A stretch of DNA of 64,000 nt from Microbacterium sp. TPD7012 (GCF_003075395.1 NZ_QDFV01000003.1:434685-498684); one strand, 5' to 3'. Shown: positions 29,616 through 38,610, numbered from the stretch's first letter. Notes: a model not told the origin generated them from the sequence alone. Program-made: numbers and translations.

Positions 29616-30260
29616 TCACTCCCCGGCGAGACCGCCCAGCAGGTGACCGAACGACCGTCCTTCGCCCAGGTACGTGGCCGGGTCGTACGGGTCGGCGGCC
29701 GAGGCGGCGTCGCGCCGGGCGACCGCGTCCACGAGCTCGCGTGCGCCCTTCTCGACGCGCTTCGCGAGCGGGGCGACGTCGTCTCCGGCGCCTCCCCAGT
29801 CGCTCGAGGCCGCGAACACGCCCGTCGAGACGGCGTCGGCGTGCAGGTAGGCGAACAGCGGGCGTATCGCGTAGTCGATCGCCAGCGAGTGACGGGCGGT
29901 GCCGGCGTTCGCACCGATGAGGACCGGTTTGCCGGTCAGCGCGTCGGGGTCGAGCACGTCGATGAACGATTTGAAGAGACCCGAGTAGCTGGTCGAGAAG
30001 ATGGGCGTCACCACGATGAGCGCGTCGGCCGACACCACGGTGTTGATCGCCGTCTCCAGCGCGGGGGGCGCGAATCCGGTGAGCAGGTTGTTCGTGATGT
30101 CGTGCGCGTAGTCGCGCAGCTCGATGACGTCGACGCTCGTCTCGATGTCGCGCTCGCGGAGCGCCTTGACCGTCTCGGCGGCCAGGCGATCCGCGAGCAT
30201 CCGCGTGGACGAGGGATTCGAGAGACCGGCCGAGACGACGGCGATGCGGCGCAAGGTCAT
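29616..30260 (-). CDS. LLM-partnered FMN reductase, CE1759 family
   Basis: A 214-residue NAD(P)H-dependent FMN reductase of the flavodoxin-like fold. The FMN loop SAGLSNPSSTRML (10-22) and VTPIFSTSYSGLFKSFID (84-101) are visible. Members of this family are encoded next to an LLM flavoenzyme, as here, with the stop/start only one base apart. It probably supplies reduced FMN to that partner. Substrate and pathway are unknown. Confidence 0.88.
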   Translation of the reverse strand: MTLRRIAVVSAGLSNPSSTRMLADRLAAETVKALRERDIETSVDVIELRDYAHDITNNLLTGFAPPALETAINTVVSADALIVVTPIFSTSYSGLFKSFIDVLDPDALTGKPVLIGANAGTARHSLAIDYAIRPLFAYLHADAVSTGVFAASSDWGGAGDDVAPLAKRVEKGARELVDAVARRDAASAADPYDPATYLGEGRSFGHLLGGLAGE

Positions 30261-30261
30261 C

Positions 30262-31488
30262 TCAGGCCTCCTTCCGGCTGAGCCCGAAGGCCGCTCCGGC
30301 CGGTGCCGGCGTGTCCTGGTAGGGCGAGTCGCCGGTCAGGTTGTCGCCGCGGTTCGCACCGGGGCGGGCCTGACGGGTCGGTCCGTCGCCGTACTCCGCC
30401 TTCACGCGCGCGGCATGGGTGGGAGCATCCGGCACGGCCTCCGGACGCCCCTTGGCGAGCTCCTTGCGCAGCACGGGGACGACCTCGGAGCCGAGGATGT
30501 CGAGCTGCTCGAGCACGATCTTGAGCGGAAGCCCGGCGTGGTCGATCAGGAAGAGCTGGCGCTGGTAGTCGCCGTAGTGCTCGCGCATGGCGGCGTAGCG
30601 ATCGATGATCTGCTGCGGCGATCCCACCGTCAGCGGGGTCATCTCGGTGAAGTCCTCCATGCTCGGACCGTGACCGTAGACCGGGGCGTTGTCGAAGTAC
30701 GGGCGGAACTGGTTCGCCGCGTCCTGCGAGTTCGCGGCCATGAACACCTGCCCGCCGAGACCGACGATCGCCTGCTCCGGGGTGCCGTGTCCGTAGTGCG
30801 CGTAGCGCTGGCGGTACAGCTCGATCAGGCGCTGGTAGTGCTCCTTCGGCCAGAAGATGTTGTTCGCGAAGAAGCCGTCGCCGTAGTAGGCGGCCTGCTC
30901 CGCGATCTCCGGGGTGCGGATCGAGCCGTGCCAGACGAAGGGCGCGATGCCGTCGAGGGGCCGGGGCGTGGAGGTGAACCCCTGCAGCGGCGTGCGGAAC
31001 TTGCCCTCCCAGTCGACGACGTCCTCTCGCCACAGCTTGTGCAGCAGCGCGTAGTTCTCGATCGCGAGCGGGAGTCCCTGACGGATGTCCTGGCCGAACC
31101 ACGGGTACACCGGGCCCGTGTTGCCGCGACCGAGCATGAGGTCCATGCGGCCGTCGGACACGTGCTGCAGCATCGAGTACTCCTCGGCGATGCGCACCGG
31201 GTCGTTCGTCGTGATGAGCGTGGTCGAGGTGGAGACGATCAGACGCTCGGTCCGCGCCGCGAGGGCGGCGAGGAAGGTCGTGGGGCTCGATGACCAGAAC
31301 GGCGGGTTGTGGTGCTCGCCGATCGCGAACACGTCGAGACCGACCTCTTCGGCGTGCGTGGCGATGGTCAGCGTCGCCTTGATCCGCTCCTGCTCGCTGG
31401 GCGTGATGCCCGTGGTGGGATCGCGGGTGATGTCGCTGACCGACATGATGCCGAACTGCATCGCCTGCGCGCCTGACTGCTCGCTCAT
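30262..31488 (-). CDS. LLM class flavin-dependent oxidoreductase, CE1758 family
   Basis: A 408-residue luciferase-like monooxygenase/oxidoreductase with a TIM barrel. It has FAIGEHHNPPFWSSSP (55-70 region), STTLITTNDPVRIAEEYS, the DLMLGRGNTGPVYPWFG loop and a late GSPQQIIDRY. The C-terminal 50 residues are Pro/Arg-rich and probably disordered. The ATG has GGAGC upstream, and the longer in-frame start lies within the promoter. It pairs with the FMN reductase, a two-component flavin-dependent system of unknown substrate. Confidence 0.9.
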   Translation of the reverse strand: MSEQSGAQAMQFGIMSVSDITRDPTTGITPSEQERIKATLTIATHAEEVGLDVFAIGEHHNPPFWSSSPTTFLAALAARTERLIVSTSTTLITTNDPVRIAEEYSMLQHVSDGRMDLMLGRGNTGPVYPWFGQDIRQGLPLAIENYALLHKLWREDVVDWEGKFRTPLQGFTSTPRPLDGIAPFVWHGSIRTPEIAEQAAYYGDGFFANNIFWPKEHYQRLIELYRQRYAHYGHGTPEQAIVGLGGQVFMAANSQDAANQFRPYFDNAPVYGHGPSMEDFTEMTPLTVGSPQQIIDRYAAMREHYGDYQRQLFLIDHAGLPLKIVLEQLDILGSEVVPVLRKELAKGRPEAVPDAPTHAARVKAEYGDGPTRQARPGANRGDNLTGDSPYQDTPAPAGAAFGLSRKEA

Positions 31489-31528
31489 GATTGCTCCATT
31501 TTCCTCGAAGCGGATGACCGTGCATCCG

Positions 31529-31558
31529 TTTCTATTCATTTGAATGTATATGAGTCAA
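31529..31558 (-). promoter_or_regulatory. Promoter of the LLM/FMN reductase pair with a palindrome in its spacer
   Basis: On the minus strand TTGACT (31553-31558) and TAGAAA (31529-31534) are 18 bases apart, a good match to -35/-10 boxes, 41 bases before the LLM start. The perfect palindrome ATTCA-TT-TGAAT (31534-31545) lies in the spacer at the -10 box, a usual place for a repressor. The regulator is unknown; MarR-type is a guess from half-site form. Confidence 0.6.
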
Positions 31559-31599
31559 CGCGATGCGGACAACTTTATTCCCGACGGTAGCCTCGGAGG

Positions 31600-32730
31600 A
31601 TGAGCAACGCAGCCGCGGCCTCCTCCGGCCCTCCGACCGCGTCGACGGCGCGCCCTCGTCGCCGCGTCCCGTTCTGGGACAACGCCCGCTACGCGTGCAT
31701 CGTGCTGGTGGTGCTGGGCCACGCGATCCAGCGACTCATCTACGACTCCGACATCGCGTTCGCGTTCTACCTGGCCCTCTACGCGTTCCACATGCCCGCA
31801 TTCGCGATCATCTCCGGCTACTTCTCGAAGTCCGGTTCGCCGACCAGGACGCAGATGGCCAGGGTCATCACCGACATCCTGGTGCCGTACCTCATCTTCG
31901 AGGTGCTGTGGACGCTCACCAAGTGGCTCGTCGAAGGGCAGGCCAACCCCAACATCACCAAGCCGTCCTGGACGCTCTGGTTCCTTCTCGCACTGGGGAT
32001 CTTCCGCCTGGTGCTCCCCTACCTCGCCCTGCTGCGCTGGCCGCTGGCCTGGACGATCGTGATCTCGATCGGCGTCGGGTACCTGCCCAACGTCGACAGC
32101 ACGTTCTCGCTCTCGCGGACGCTCGGCCTGCTGCCGTTCTTCGCGTTCGGATGGTGGCTCCGGGAGCGCGACATCGTCGCCCGGTTCCGCCTCCTCGACT
32201 TCCGCCCCTGGTGGGTGCGGGTCGCGGCCGTCGCGGTGCTCGCGTCGACGGGCTGGGCGGCATGGAACTGGCTTCCGGTGTGGCAGGCGATCGACCTGCG
32301 GCACTGGCTGTTCTACGAGGACTCGTACGCCGACCTCGGCGGCGAGCAATGGTGGGCCGGCGGCCTCCGGTTCGCGCTCATGCTGCTCGCCGTCGTCCTC
32401 TGCGCCGCGTTCTTCGCGCTCATCCCCCGCGGGACCTACTGGTGGACGCACTTCGGCCAGTACACGATGTACGTTTTCCTCCTGCACTCGTTCGTGCTGT
32501 ACCCCTTCCGCGAGTCCGGCGCCCTGCGCGACCTCGAGCCGACCTGGATCTGGCTGCCTCTCGTCACGATCCTGTCCGTCGTCGTCGCGCTGGCGCTGGC
32601 GACGAAACCCGTGCGTCGCCTGTTCCGCCCGCTGGTCGAACCGCGGCCGAAGTGGCTGTTCGCCGACCCCGCTCTCGCCTCCCGCGAGGGGCGGAGGAAC
32701 GACCCGACCGGATCGCGCCGACCGCGATAG
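31600..32730 (+). CDS. Acyltransferase family 3 membrane protein
   Basis: A 376-residue polytopic protein of the OafA/acyltransferase-3 type, with about ten membrane helices from residue 29 on. The start WDNARYACIVLVVLGHAIQ carries the R...H pair typical of the family (His41 probable active site). YAFHMPAFAIISGYF is the next signature. It usually transfers acetyl or succinyl groups to extracellular polysaccharide. The serine hydrolase follows after 9 bases, suggesting one transcript for adding and perhaps removing acyl groups. The target is unknown. Confidence 0.83.
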   Translation: MSNAAAASSGPPTASTARPRRRVPFWDNARYACIVLVVLGHAIQRLIYDSDIAFAFYLALYAFHMPAFAIISGYFSKSGSPTRTQMARVITDILVPYLIFEVLWTLTKWLVEGQANPNITKPSWTLWFLLALGIFRLVLPYLALLRWPLAWTIVISIGVGYLPNVDSTFSLSRTLGLLPFFAFGWWLRERDIVARFRLLDFRPWWVRVAAVAVLASTGWAAWNWLPVWQAIDLRHWLFYEDSYADLGGEQWWAGGLRFALMLLAVVLCAAFFALIPRGTYWWTHFGQYTMYVFLLHSFVLYPFRESGALRDLEPTWIWLPLVTILSVVVALALATKPVRRLFRPLVEPRPKWLFADPALASREGRRNDPTGSRRPR

Positions 32731-32739
32731 CCTGAACGG

Positions 32740-33603
32740 ATGCTCCGCGCCTCGACCATCCGTGATCGGATCGTCCGGCACGTGGAGGCATCCGGCTTCG
32801 GAGCGCACGGACTGCACGTCCTCATCGGCGCGGAAGCGGCGGACCACCGTTGGACCCCCGACATCCGCGAGGACGTGCATTCCGCGGCGAAGGGCGTCTG
32901 CGTCCTGGCGGCCGGTATCGCCGCCGACGAGGGGCTCATCGATCTCGACGCCCCGATCGGGGTCTACGTCGGCGACGTCGATCTCGGCCCCGGGGTCGAT
33001 CGCGTGACGCTCCGCCGCCTGCTGACCATGACGAGCGGCGTCGACCTGCCGTGGTCGGAGACGATGATGACCGACTGGCCCGACCTCGCGATCGAGTTCC
33101 TGGGCCGCCCGTCACGGGGACCGGTGTTCCAGTACTCGAACGCCAGCACCTACACGGCGATGGCCGTGCTCGCGCGTCGGGTCGGCGATGTCGCCGAGTA
33201 TCTCGATCCGCGGCTGTTCCGTCCGCTCGGCGTCCACGACGTCGCCTGGGAGCGCTGCCCGAACGGCCGGATCGTCGCCGGCGGAGGGCTCGCGCTGCGC
33301 ACCGAGGAGCTGGCTCGCATCGGCGCGCTGATCCGCGATCGCGGCATGCGGGAGGGGACGAGGCTGATCTCGGCGGAGTGGATCGACGCGATGCACTCCT
33401 CCTGGGTCGTGGCGGGAGCGACGCCCGGTTACGACCGCTACGCGCTCGCGGGCTGGGGCGGACCGGGTCGCGCATGGCGGCTGCACGGCGCCTACGGCCA
33501 GCTGCTCATCTTCGTGGACGATGCCGTGGTGACCATCACGGCGGACGATCATCCGGGCGCCGACGCCATGGCGACCGCCGTCGTGCGGATGCTCGAGGGC
33601 TGA
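32740..33603 (+). CDS. Serine hydrolase, beta-lactamase/class C family
   Basis: A 287-residue penicillin-binding-protein-like esterase. The S-x-x-K is SAAK (residues 48-51), the second motif YSN lies near residue 129 in VFQYSNASTY, and the third is HGAYG (near 249) in the place of the K/H-T-G. No signal peptide is evident, so it may be cytoplasmic, which is unusual next to a membrane acyltransferase. It could act as an esterase or peptidase. The 9-base gap to the acyltransferase indicates co-transcription. It is convergent with efeB after 4 bases. Confidence 0.8.
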   Translation: MLRASTIRDRIVRHVEASGFGAHGLHVLIGAEAADHRWTPDIREDVHSAAKGVCVLAAGIAADEGLIDLDAPIGVYVGDVDLGPGVDRVTLRRLLTMTSGVDLPWSETMMTDWPDLAIEFLGRPSRGPVFQYSNASTYTAMAVLARRVGDVAEYLDPRLFRPLGVHDVAWERCPNGRIVAGGGLALRTEELARIGALIRDRGMREGTRLISAEWIDAMHSSWVVAGATPGYDRYALAGWGGPGRAWRLHGAYGQLLIFVDDAVVTITADDHPGADAMATAVVRMLEG

Positions 33604-33607
33604 CGCG

Positions 33608-34918
33608 CTAGGCGAAGAGCTCGGCGCCCACGTAGGAGCCGGGCTTCACACCGGCGGGGATCGCCCAGATGCCCGAGCCGACATGCCGGATGTACTCGTT
33701 CAGGAGATCGGTCGACAGGCGGCGCTGCAGGGTGATGAACTGCGCGGGGTCGCGCTGGTAGGACAGGAAGAAGAGCCCGGCGTCGAGCCTGCCCAGCTCG
33801 TTGTTGCCGTCGACGTAGTTGTAGCCGCGGCGGAGGATGCGGATGCCCTCGTTCTGCTCCGGGTGGGCGAGGCGCACGTGGCTGTTCGCATCGATCGATG
33901 CGCCGCCGAAGTCGGGCGCCGTGAACTCGTCACCCCCGGAGAGCGGCGCGCCCTCCCCCTTGTCCCGGCCGATGATCGTGTCCTGCTCGGCGAGACGGAC
34001 ACGGTCCCACGTCTCGATGAGCATCGCGATCTTGCGGGCCACCAGGTACGACCCGCCCGTGAGCCAGGCCGGCTCGTCGTCGGACGCGACCCACACGTGA
34101 TCATCGAGTGCTGCCGCATCGTCGGCCAGGATGTTCGCTGTGCCGTCCTTGAACCCGAAGAGGTTCCGCGGGGTCGCCTGGGCGGAGGTGGTGCGCGACG
34201 TCTTGCCGAATCCCAGCTGCGACCACCGCAGCCGCGCACGGCCGAAAGCGATCCGGCTGAGGTTGCGGATCGCGTGCACCGCGACCTGCGGGTCGTCGGC
34301 GCACGCCTGGACGCAGAGGTCGCCGTGCGACGCCTGCGGGTTCAGGTCGTCTCCGAGGAAGGCCGGCAGGCGCTCCAGGCCGGATGGACGGAGGGACGCG
34401 ACGCCGTAGCGGTCGCCGTCCTCGTTCTCGAAGAGTCCTGGCCCGAATCCGAAGGTGATCGTGAGACCGGCGGCCGGAAGCCCCAGCGCCTCGCCGGTGT
34501 CATCCGGGGGCGCCTCCGCCGGACCGCCGACCGCGCCGCTGGCGCTCACCTCGAGCCCCTGCGTCATACGCGCGGCCGCGTACGACCAGTCCTGCAGCAG
34601 CGAGATGAGGTCGTCGCGATCCGTGCGCGGCATCATGTCGAAGCTCGCGAAGTGGAGGTGGTCCTGCACGGATGTCGTGATGCCGGCCTGGTGCGCGCCG
34701 AAGAACTCATGCACGGGTTGCGCGTCGGCGTGTGCGCGCTCACGCCCGATCGCCACGCCGCCCGCGAGGCCGGCACCGGCACCCACCGCCAGTCCTGCGA
34801 CACCTCCGCCGATGGCGAGGCCGAGCAGGCCGCGCCTGCTCAGCCCTGCCGGAGGGGATGCCGCAGCCGTGTCGGCCGTCGCCATGTCGGCTGCGGCATC
34901 CTCTTCTGGTTCGTTCAC
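33608..34918 (-). CDS. efeB: Deferrochelatase/Dyp-type peroxidase EfeB
   Basis: Heme-dependent Dyp-type peroxidase of the EfeUOB ferrous-iron uptake system. A Tat signal is visible: SRRGLLGLAIGG at residues 27-38, ahead of a hydrophobic run. The Dyp signature GFKDGTANI (GxxDG) and a later HVRLAHPEQNEG with the proximal His follow. The 436 residues are typical. Exported through Tat, it would oxidise Fe2+ or liberate iron from heme outside the membrane. It follows efeO by 26 bases in the order U-O-B. Confidence 0.93.
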   Translation of the reverse strand: MNEPEEDAAADMATADTAAASPPAGLSRRGLLGLAIGGGVAGLAVGAGAGLAGGVAIGRERAHADAQPVHEFFGAHQAGITTSVQDHLHFASFDMMPRTDRDDLISLLQDWSYAAARMTQGLEVSASGAVGGPAEAPPDDTGEALGLPAAGLTITFGFGPGLFENEDGDRYGVASLRPSGLERLPAFLGDDLNPQASHGDLCVQACADDPQVAVHAIRNLSRIAFGRARLRWSQLGFGKTSRTTSAQATPRNLFGFKDGTANILADDAAALDDHVWVASDDEPAWLTGGSYLVARKIAMLIETWDRVRLAEQDTIIGRDKGEGAPLSGGDEFTAPDFGGASIDANSHVRLAHPEQNEGIRILRRGYNYVDGNNELGRLDAGLFFLSYQRDPAQFITLQRRLSTDLLNEYIRHVGSGIWAIPAGVKPGSYVGAELFA

Positions 34919-34944
34919 GTCCGCGATCGTACCGGCTCGGGCGA

Positions 34945-36177
34945 TCAGTCGAGGACCGTGCCGGTCAGCTGCGACAGCGGCTCGGCCAGCGCGTTGATCA
35001 GATCGGTGAACTCGCGCTTGTCCGCCTCGGTGAGCTGCGAGTACCCGACGAACCCGTCGGTCAGCGAACCGTGCGCGGCGAGCGACTCCTCGAGCGCCGC
35101 GTAGCCGGCTTCGATCTCCTCGACGAGAGCCTTGCCGTCATCGCCCTGCGCGGTGGCGAAGTCCTGCACGAGGGAGAACGCCATCTTGGAGCCCTCGACG
35201 TTCGCGGCGAAGTCGTACAGGTCGGTCCCGGACCACCAGTCCTCCTCGCCGGAGATCTTGCCCGTCGCGACCTCGTCGAGCAGCGCGATCGCGCCGTTGG
35301 AGATGCCGCCGATGCCCTGGTCGTCCAGCGCCGTGGTGAAGTCGTCCGAGTGGACGTAGTCGTAGAGCTCCTGGGCATCGGCGAGCAGAAGGTCGCCGAA
35401 GTCTGCCCGCTCCTGCGGAGTCGACGGCGCCCAGTCCTGCCAGGCGGGGGTCTCTCCGTCGGCGTTCAGCGCGTCCTGCGCGGGCACCCAGAGGTCCTTC
35501 TCGATGCGGTGGAAGCCGGTCCAGTCCAGACCCTCGGCGACCGCGTCGACCTCGCGGTAGTCGATGCGCGGGTCGAGATCGCCCAGCGCCTCGGCGACGG
35601 GCTCGATGCGCTCGTAGTACGCGCGCACCTGCGGGAAGAGCGCACGCGCCGTCTCGTCGTCTCCCGACTCGTATGCGGCGACGAAGTCCTCGACGGCCGG
35701 CACGAGCTGGCCGACCTGGTCCTTCACGAAGGCCGCGTACAGATCGACCGCCTTCTGCTTCTGCTCGGCGTCGGGGCCGTCGACCGACACGCGGTCACCC
35801 GTGACGGTGAACGCCGCCTTTCCGACGCCCTCGCCGATCATGCCCGGCTTGCAGAGCGTGAAGTAGTCACCCGGCTGCGCCACGACGGTCAGCGTGCGGG
35901 ATGCCGCGGGTGCGATGTTCTCGACCTCGCCGACGATGCGCAGTCCGTCCTCCGCGAGCAGGTAGAACTCCGAGACCTGGTCGGTGTCGTTCGTCACGTC
36001 GAACGTCAGCGTCCCGCTCTTCGCCGTCGCCGCCGACACGGCGCAGTCCGCGTCTGTCGAGGAGACGTCGAAGGCCGCTGCGGCGTCGACGTCGCTCTTC
36101 GCGACGCAACCGCTCAGGACGAGTGCGGCGGCGCCGGTGGCGGCCACCGCCCCGAGGATCCGATGGAAGGTGGTCAT
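34945..36177 (-). CDS. efeO: Iron uptake lipoprotein EfeO (cupredoxin plus M75 imelysin-like)
   Basis: A 410-residue exported lipoprotein. The lipobox is LVLSGC with Cys24. A cupredoxin-like domain follows at about 30-140 (GTLTFDVTNDTDQVSEFYLL in part), then the M75 helical domain with an HxxE-type metal site in FHRIEKDLW and SMAFSLVQDF-like helices. AAGGAGCAGC precedes the ATG. The longer open frame upstream overlaps efeU and is not used. Its start overlaps the efeU stop (ATGA). EfeO binds ferric or ferrous iron for EfeU. Confidence 0.93.
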   Translation of the reverse strand: MTTFHRILGAVAATGAAALVLSGCVAKSDVDAAAAFDVSSTDADCAVSAATAKSGTLTFDVTNDTDQVSEFYLLAEDGLRIVGEVENIAPAASRTLTVVAQPGDYFTLCKPGMIGEGVGKAAFTVTGDRVSVDGPDAEQKQKAVDLYAAFVKDQVGQLVPAVEDFVAAYESGDDETARALFPQVRAYYERIEPVAEALGDLDPRIDYREVDAVAEGLDWTGFHRIEKDLWVPAQDALNADGETPAWQDWAPSTPQERADFGDLLLADAQELYDYVHSDDFTTALDDQGIGGISNGAIALLDEVATGKISGEEDWWSGTDLYDFAANVEGSKMAFSLVQDFATAQGDDGKALVEEIEAGYAALEESLAAHGSLTDGFVGYSQLTEADKREFTDLINALAEPLSQLTGTVLD

Positions 36178-37118
36178 GCTGCTCCTTGTGGTGAGTGAGA
36201 TGCCGTTGCGAGCTGCGGATCCGTCGACGCACGCGGCGTCGACGGTCGCCGCGAGCGGAGACCGCGGATGTACAGGTATCCGACGATGAGGATGTAGAGC
36301 GTCCACGCGATCACCTGCAGCCAGGTCATCGCGGGCATGAACCCGACGGTGGCCTGCAGGATCGCCGCGAGCGGTCCGCCGGGCGCGATCGTCGCCGAGA
36401 CGTCGAACGCCCAGCCGAACGGCAGGCCCGCCCAGCCGACCGCCACACCGCCCGTGACCGGGTCGATCGGAGCCGCCGCGGTGAACGGCCCGGGAAGGGC
36501 GCCGGCCTCCTGGAGGTCCATGAGCGCATAGGCGAGCACGCCGGCCGCGACGATGACGAGGAAGCCGCCGGTCCAGGCGAAGAATCGGCGCAGGTCCAGC
36601 TTCACGGCGCCGCGGGAGATCAGCCAGCCGACGATGACGGCGGTGACGAGCCCGAGGAGCGCTCCGAGCAGGGCGGAGGGCGCGTCGCCGAACGACTGCA
36701 CCATCGACCACAGGAGCAGGGTCGTCTCGATCCCCTCGCGGGCGACGGAGACGAAGCCGATCGCGATGAGGGCCCAGAGCCCGCCGACGGTGAGCGCGCG
36801 GTCGATGCCGCCCTCGAGAGTCGCCTTCATCGTGCGGCCCGCACGCTGCATCCAGAAGATCATCCAGGTCACCATGCCGACCGCGAGCAGCGAGAGGCCG
36901 CCGCCGATCAGTTCCTGGGCGGTGAAGGTGAGCTCGTACGCACCGAAGGTGAGCACCGCTCCGATCCCGAGGGCGAGAGCGATCGCGAGCCCGACACCGG
37001 CCCAGAGCTTCGGGAGCGCGTCCTGGCGTCCGAGCCGACGGAGGTAGGCGACGAGGATGCCGACGACGAGCGCGGCTTCGAGGCCCTCGCGAAGGCCGAT
37101 AAGGAAGGTGGCGAGCAC
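36174..37118 (-). CDS. efeU: Ferrous/ferric iron permease EfeU (FTR1 family)
   Basis: A 314-residue iron permease with seven helices. The two REGxE iron motifs are present: GLREGLEAAL (about 8-17) and AREGIETTLLL (second half). I chose a GTG start giving VLATFLIGLREG, the family N-terminus. An ATG 39 bases upstream (37157) falls inside a DtxR-like palindrome and is less likely. It starts the efeU-efeO-efeB unit. Confidence 0.92.
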   Translation of the reverse strand: MLATFLIGLREGLEAALVVGILVAYLRRLGRQDALPKLWAGVGLAIALALGIGAVLTFGAYELTFTAQELIGGGLSLLAVGMVTWMIFWMQRAGRTMKATLEGGIDRALTVGGLWALIAIGFVSVAREGIETTLLLWSMVQSFGDAPSALLGALLGLVTAVIVGWLISRGAVKLDLRRFFAWTGGFLVIVAAGVLAYALMDLQEAGALPGPFTAAAPIDPVTGGVAVGWAGLPFGWAFDVSATIAPGGPLAAILQATVGFMPAMTWLQVIAWTLYILIVGYLYIRGLRSRRPSTPRASTDPQLATASHSPQGAA

Positions 37119-37144
37119 GGAATGATCGACTCTCTGGTGAACAC

Positions 37145-37167
37145 TGAGGTAAGGCATCCCTTACTCA
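37145..37167. promoter_or_regulatory. Candidate DtxR/IdeR iron box upstream of efeU
   Basis: TGAGGTAAGG and CCTTACTCA form an imperfect inverted repeat around CAT, near the efeU start. The 19 bases at 37145-37163 match the DtxR consensus TTAGGTTAGSCTAACCTAA at about 13 positions. Iron repression of efeUOB would be expected. The match and position are seen; binding is inferred. Confidence 0.6.
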
Positions 37168-37239
37168 CGAGACTCTAGCACTGGGTAATGCGACGCAACA
37201 CACGCCCGCCACCCCCGAAAGCCGACGTAGCCTCGGTCC

Positions 37240-38244
37240 ATGGCTGAACTCTCGCTCCCCATCCTCGACCTCTCCCAGCTCGACGAAGGCCCCGAAGCCG
37301 CCGCTCGCTTCCGGGACGATCTGCGCGCGGCGACGCACGACGTCGGATTCTTCTATCTCACCGGCACGGGCATCTCCCCCGAGCTGGAAGCGCGGCTCCA
37401 CCGTGCGGCGCTCGACTTCTTCGCCCTCCCCGAAGCCGACAAGCTCGCGATCGAGAACGTGAAGAGCCCGCATTTCCGCGGATACACGCGCGTCGGCGGC
37501 GAACGGACGCAGGGAAAGGTCGACTGGCGCGAGCAGATCGACATCGGGCCGGAGCGCGAGCCCGTCTCGGGCGGGCCCGCATTCAACCGCCTCACCGGCC
37601 CGAACCTGTGGCCCGAGGCGCAGCCCGAGCTCCGGGGCGTGGTCACCGAATGGCACGACACGCTCACCGCGATCGCCCGCAAACTGCTGGGCGCGTGGGC
37701 CGTGACGCTCGGAGCAGAGGAGACCTACTTCGACGGTCCCTTCCGTGACCCCTCCACCCTGATCAAGATCGTGCGCTATCCCGGTTCCCACGAGCCCGAG
37801 CCGCAGCAGGGCGTGGGCGCGCACAAGGACTCCGGCGTGCTGACGCTGCTCTGGGTCGAACCGGGCAAGGGCGGTCTTCAGGTCGAGCGCGACGGCGAAT
37901 GGGTGTCGGCTCCTCCGGTCGACGGCGCTTTCGTCGTCAACATCGGCGAGCTTCTCGAATACGCGACCGGCGGGTATCTCAAAGCGACGAATCATCGGGT
38001 CATCTCTCCTCGTGCACCCGAGGAGCGCATCTCGATCCCGTTCTTCTTCAACCCCGCGCTCGATCAGCAGCTCCCGTTGCTCGAGCTCCCTGCCGATCTG
38101 GCCGCCGCCGCCACGGGCGTCACCGATGATCCGAGCAACCCGATTCACGCGACCTACGGCGAGAACGCCCTGAAGTCCCGGCTGCGCGCGCATCCCGACG
38201 TGGCGGCGATCCACCACCCCGACCTCGTGGGCGCTCCCGCCTGA
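37240..38244 (+). CDS. 2-oxoglutarate/Fe(II)-dependent oxygenase, isopenicillin N synthase family
   Basis: A 334-residue double-stranded beta-helix oxygenase. The iron ligands are the H-x-D...H set: His195 and Asp197 (GAHKDSG) and His252 (ATNHRVIS). Arg263 with Ser265 (ERISIPF) is the 2-oxoglutarate-binding R-x-S. The N-terminal DIOX_N domain starts with LPILDLSQLD and VGFFYLTG (35-42). The substrate is not recognisable. It diverges from efeU with the iron box between, so iron control of this iron enzyme is possible. Confidence 0.92.
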   Translation: MAELSLPILDLSQLDEGPEAAARFRDDLRAATHDVGFFYLTGTGISPELEARLHRAALDFFALPEADKLAIENVKSPHFRGYTRVGGERTQGKVDWREQIDIGPEREPVSGGPAFNRLTGPNLWPEAQPELRGVVTEWHDTLTAIARKLLGAWAVTLGAEETYFDGPFRDPSTLIKIVRYPGSHEPEPQQGVGAHKDSGVLTLLWVEPGKGGLQVERDGEWVSAPPVDGAFVVNIGELLEYATGGYLKATNHRVISPRAPEERISIPFFFNPALDQQLPLLELPADLAAAATGVTDDPSNPIHATYGENALKSRLRAHPDVAAIHHPDLVGAPA

Positions 38245-38268
38245 CCGCTGTCGGCACAGCAGAGGAGC

Positions 38269-38610
38269 TCAGGGCATCCGCTGCCCGCCGAGCTCGACGA
38301 TCTCGCGCAGTGCACGCAGGTGCCCGTCGAAGGCGCTGAGCCCCGCTGCGGTCGAGCGCACCCACGTGCGCGGGCGGGTGCCCACGTATCCCTTGCGGCC
38401 GGTGACGTAGCCGGCCTGCTGCAGATGACTGATCGCCTTGCTGAGGGCGGAGTCGCTCGCCTGCAGGATCTCCGCGAGAGTGGCGAAGTCGAGCTCGATC
38501 CCCTCGCCGAGCGACGCCATCAGGGAGAAACGGATGGGCGTGGAGAAGTTGTCGTCGAGGCGGGTTCTCGGATGCGCGGGGCCTCGAGCCTCCACACGAT
38601 CAGCCATCAT
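38269..38610 (-). CDS. Winged-helix DNA-binding regulator (PF13601 type)
   Basis: A 113-residue winged-helix protein. LDDNFSTPIRFSLMASL (18-34), FATLAEILQASDSALSKAI (42-60) and LQQAGYVTGRKGY with a basic wing give the fold. It overlaps the upstream membrane protein's stop (ATGA), so both are made together. The two operator-like palindromes before that gene are natural candidates for its binding site. A second ATG codon directly follows the first. Confidence 0.88.
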   Translation of the reverse strand: MMADRVEARGPAHPRTRLDDNFSTPIRFSLMASLGEGIELDFATLAEILQASDSALSKAISHLQQAGYVTGRKGYVGTRPRTWVRSTAAGLSAFDGHLRALREIVELGGQRMP

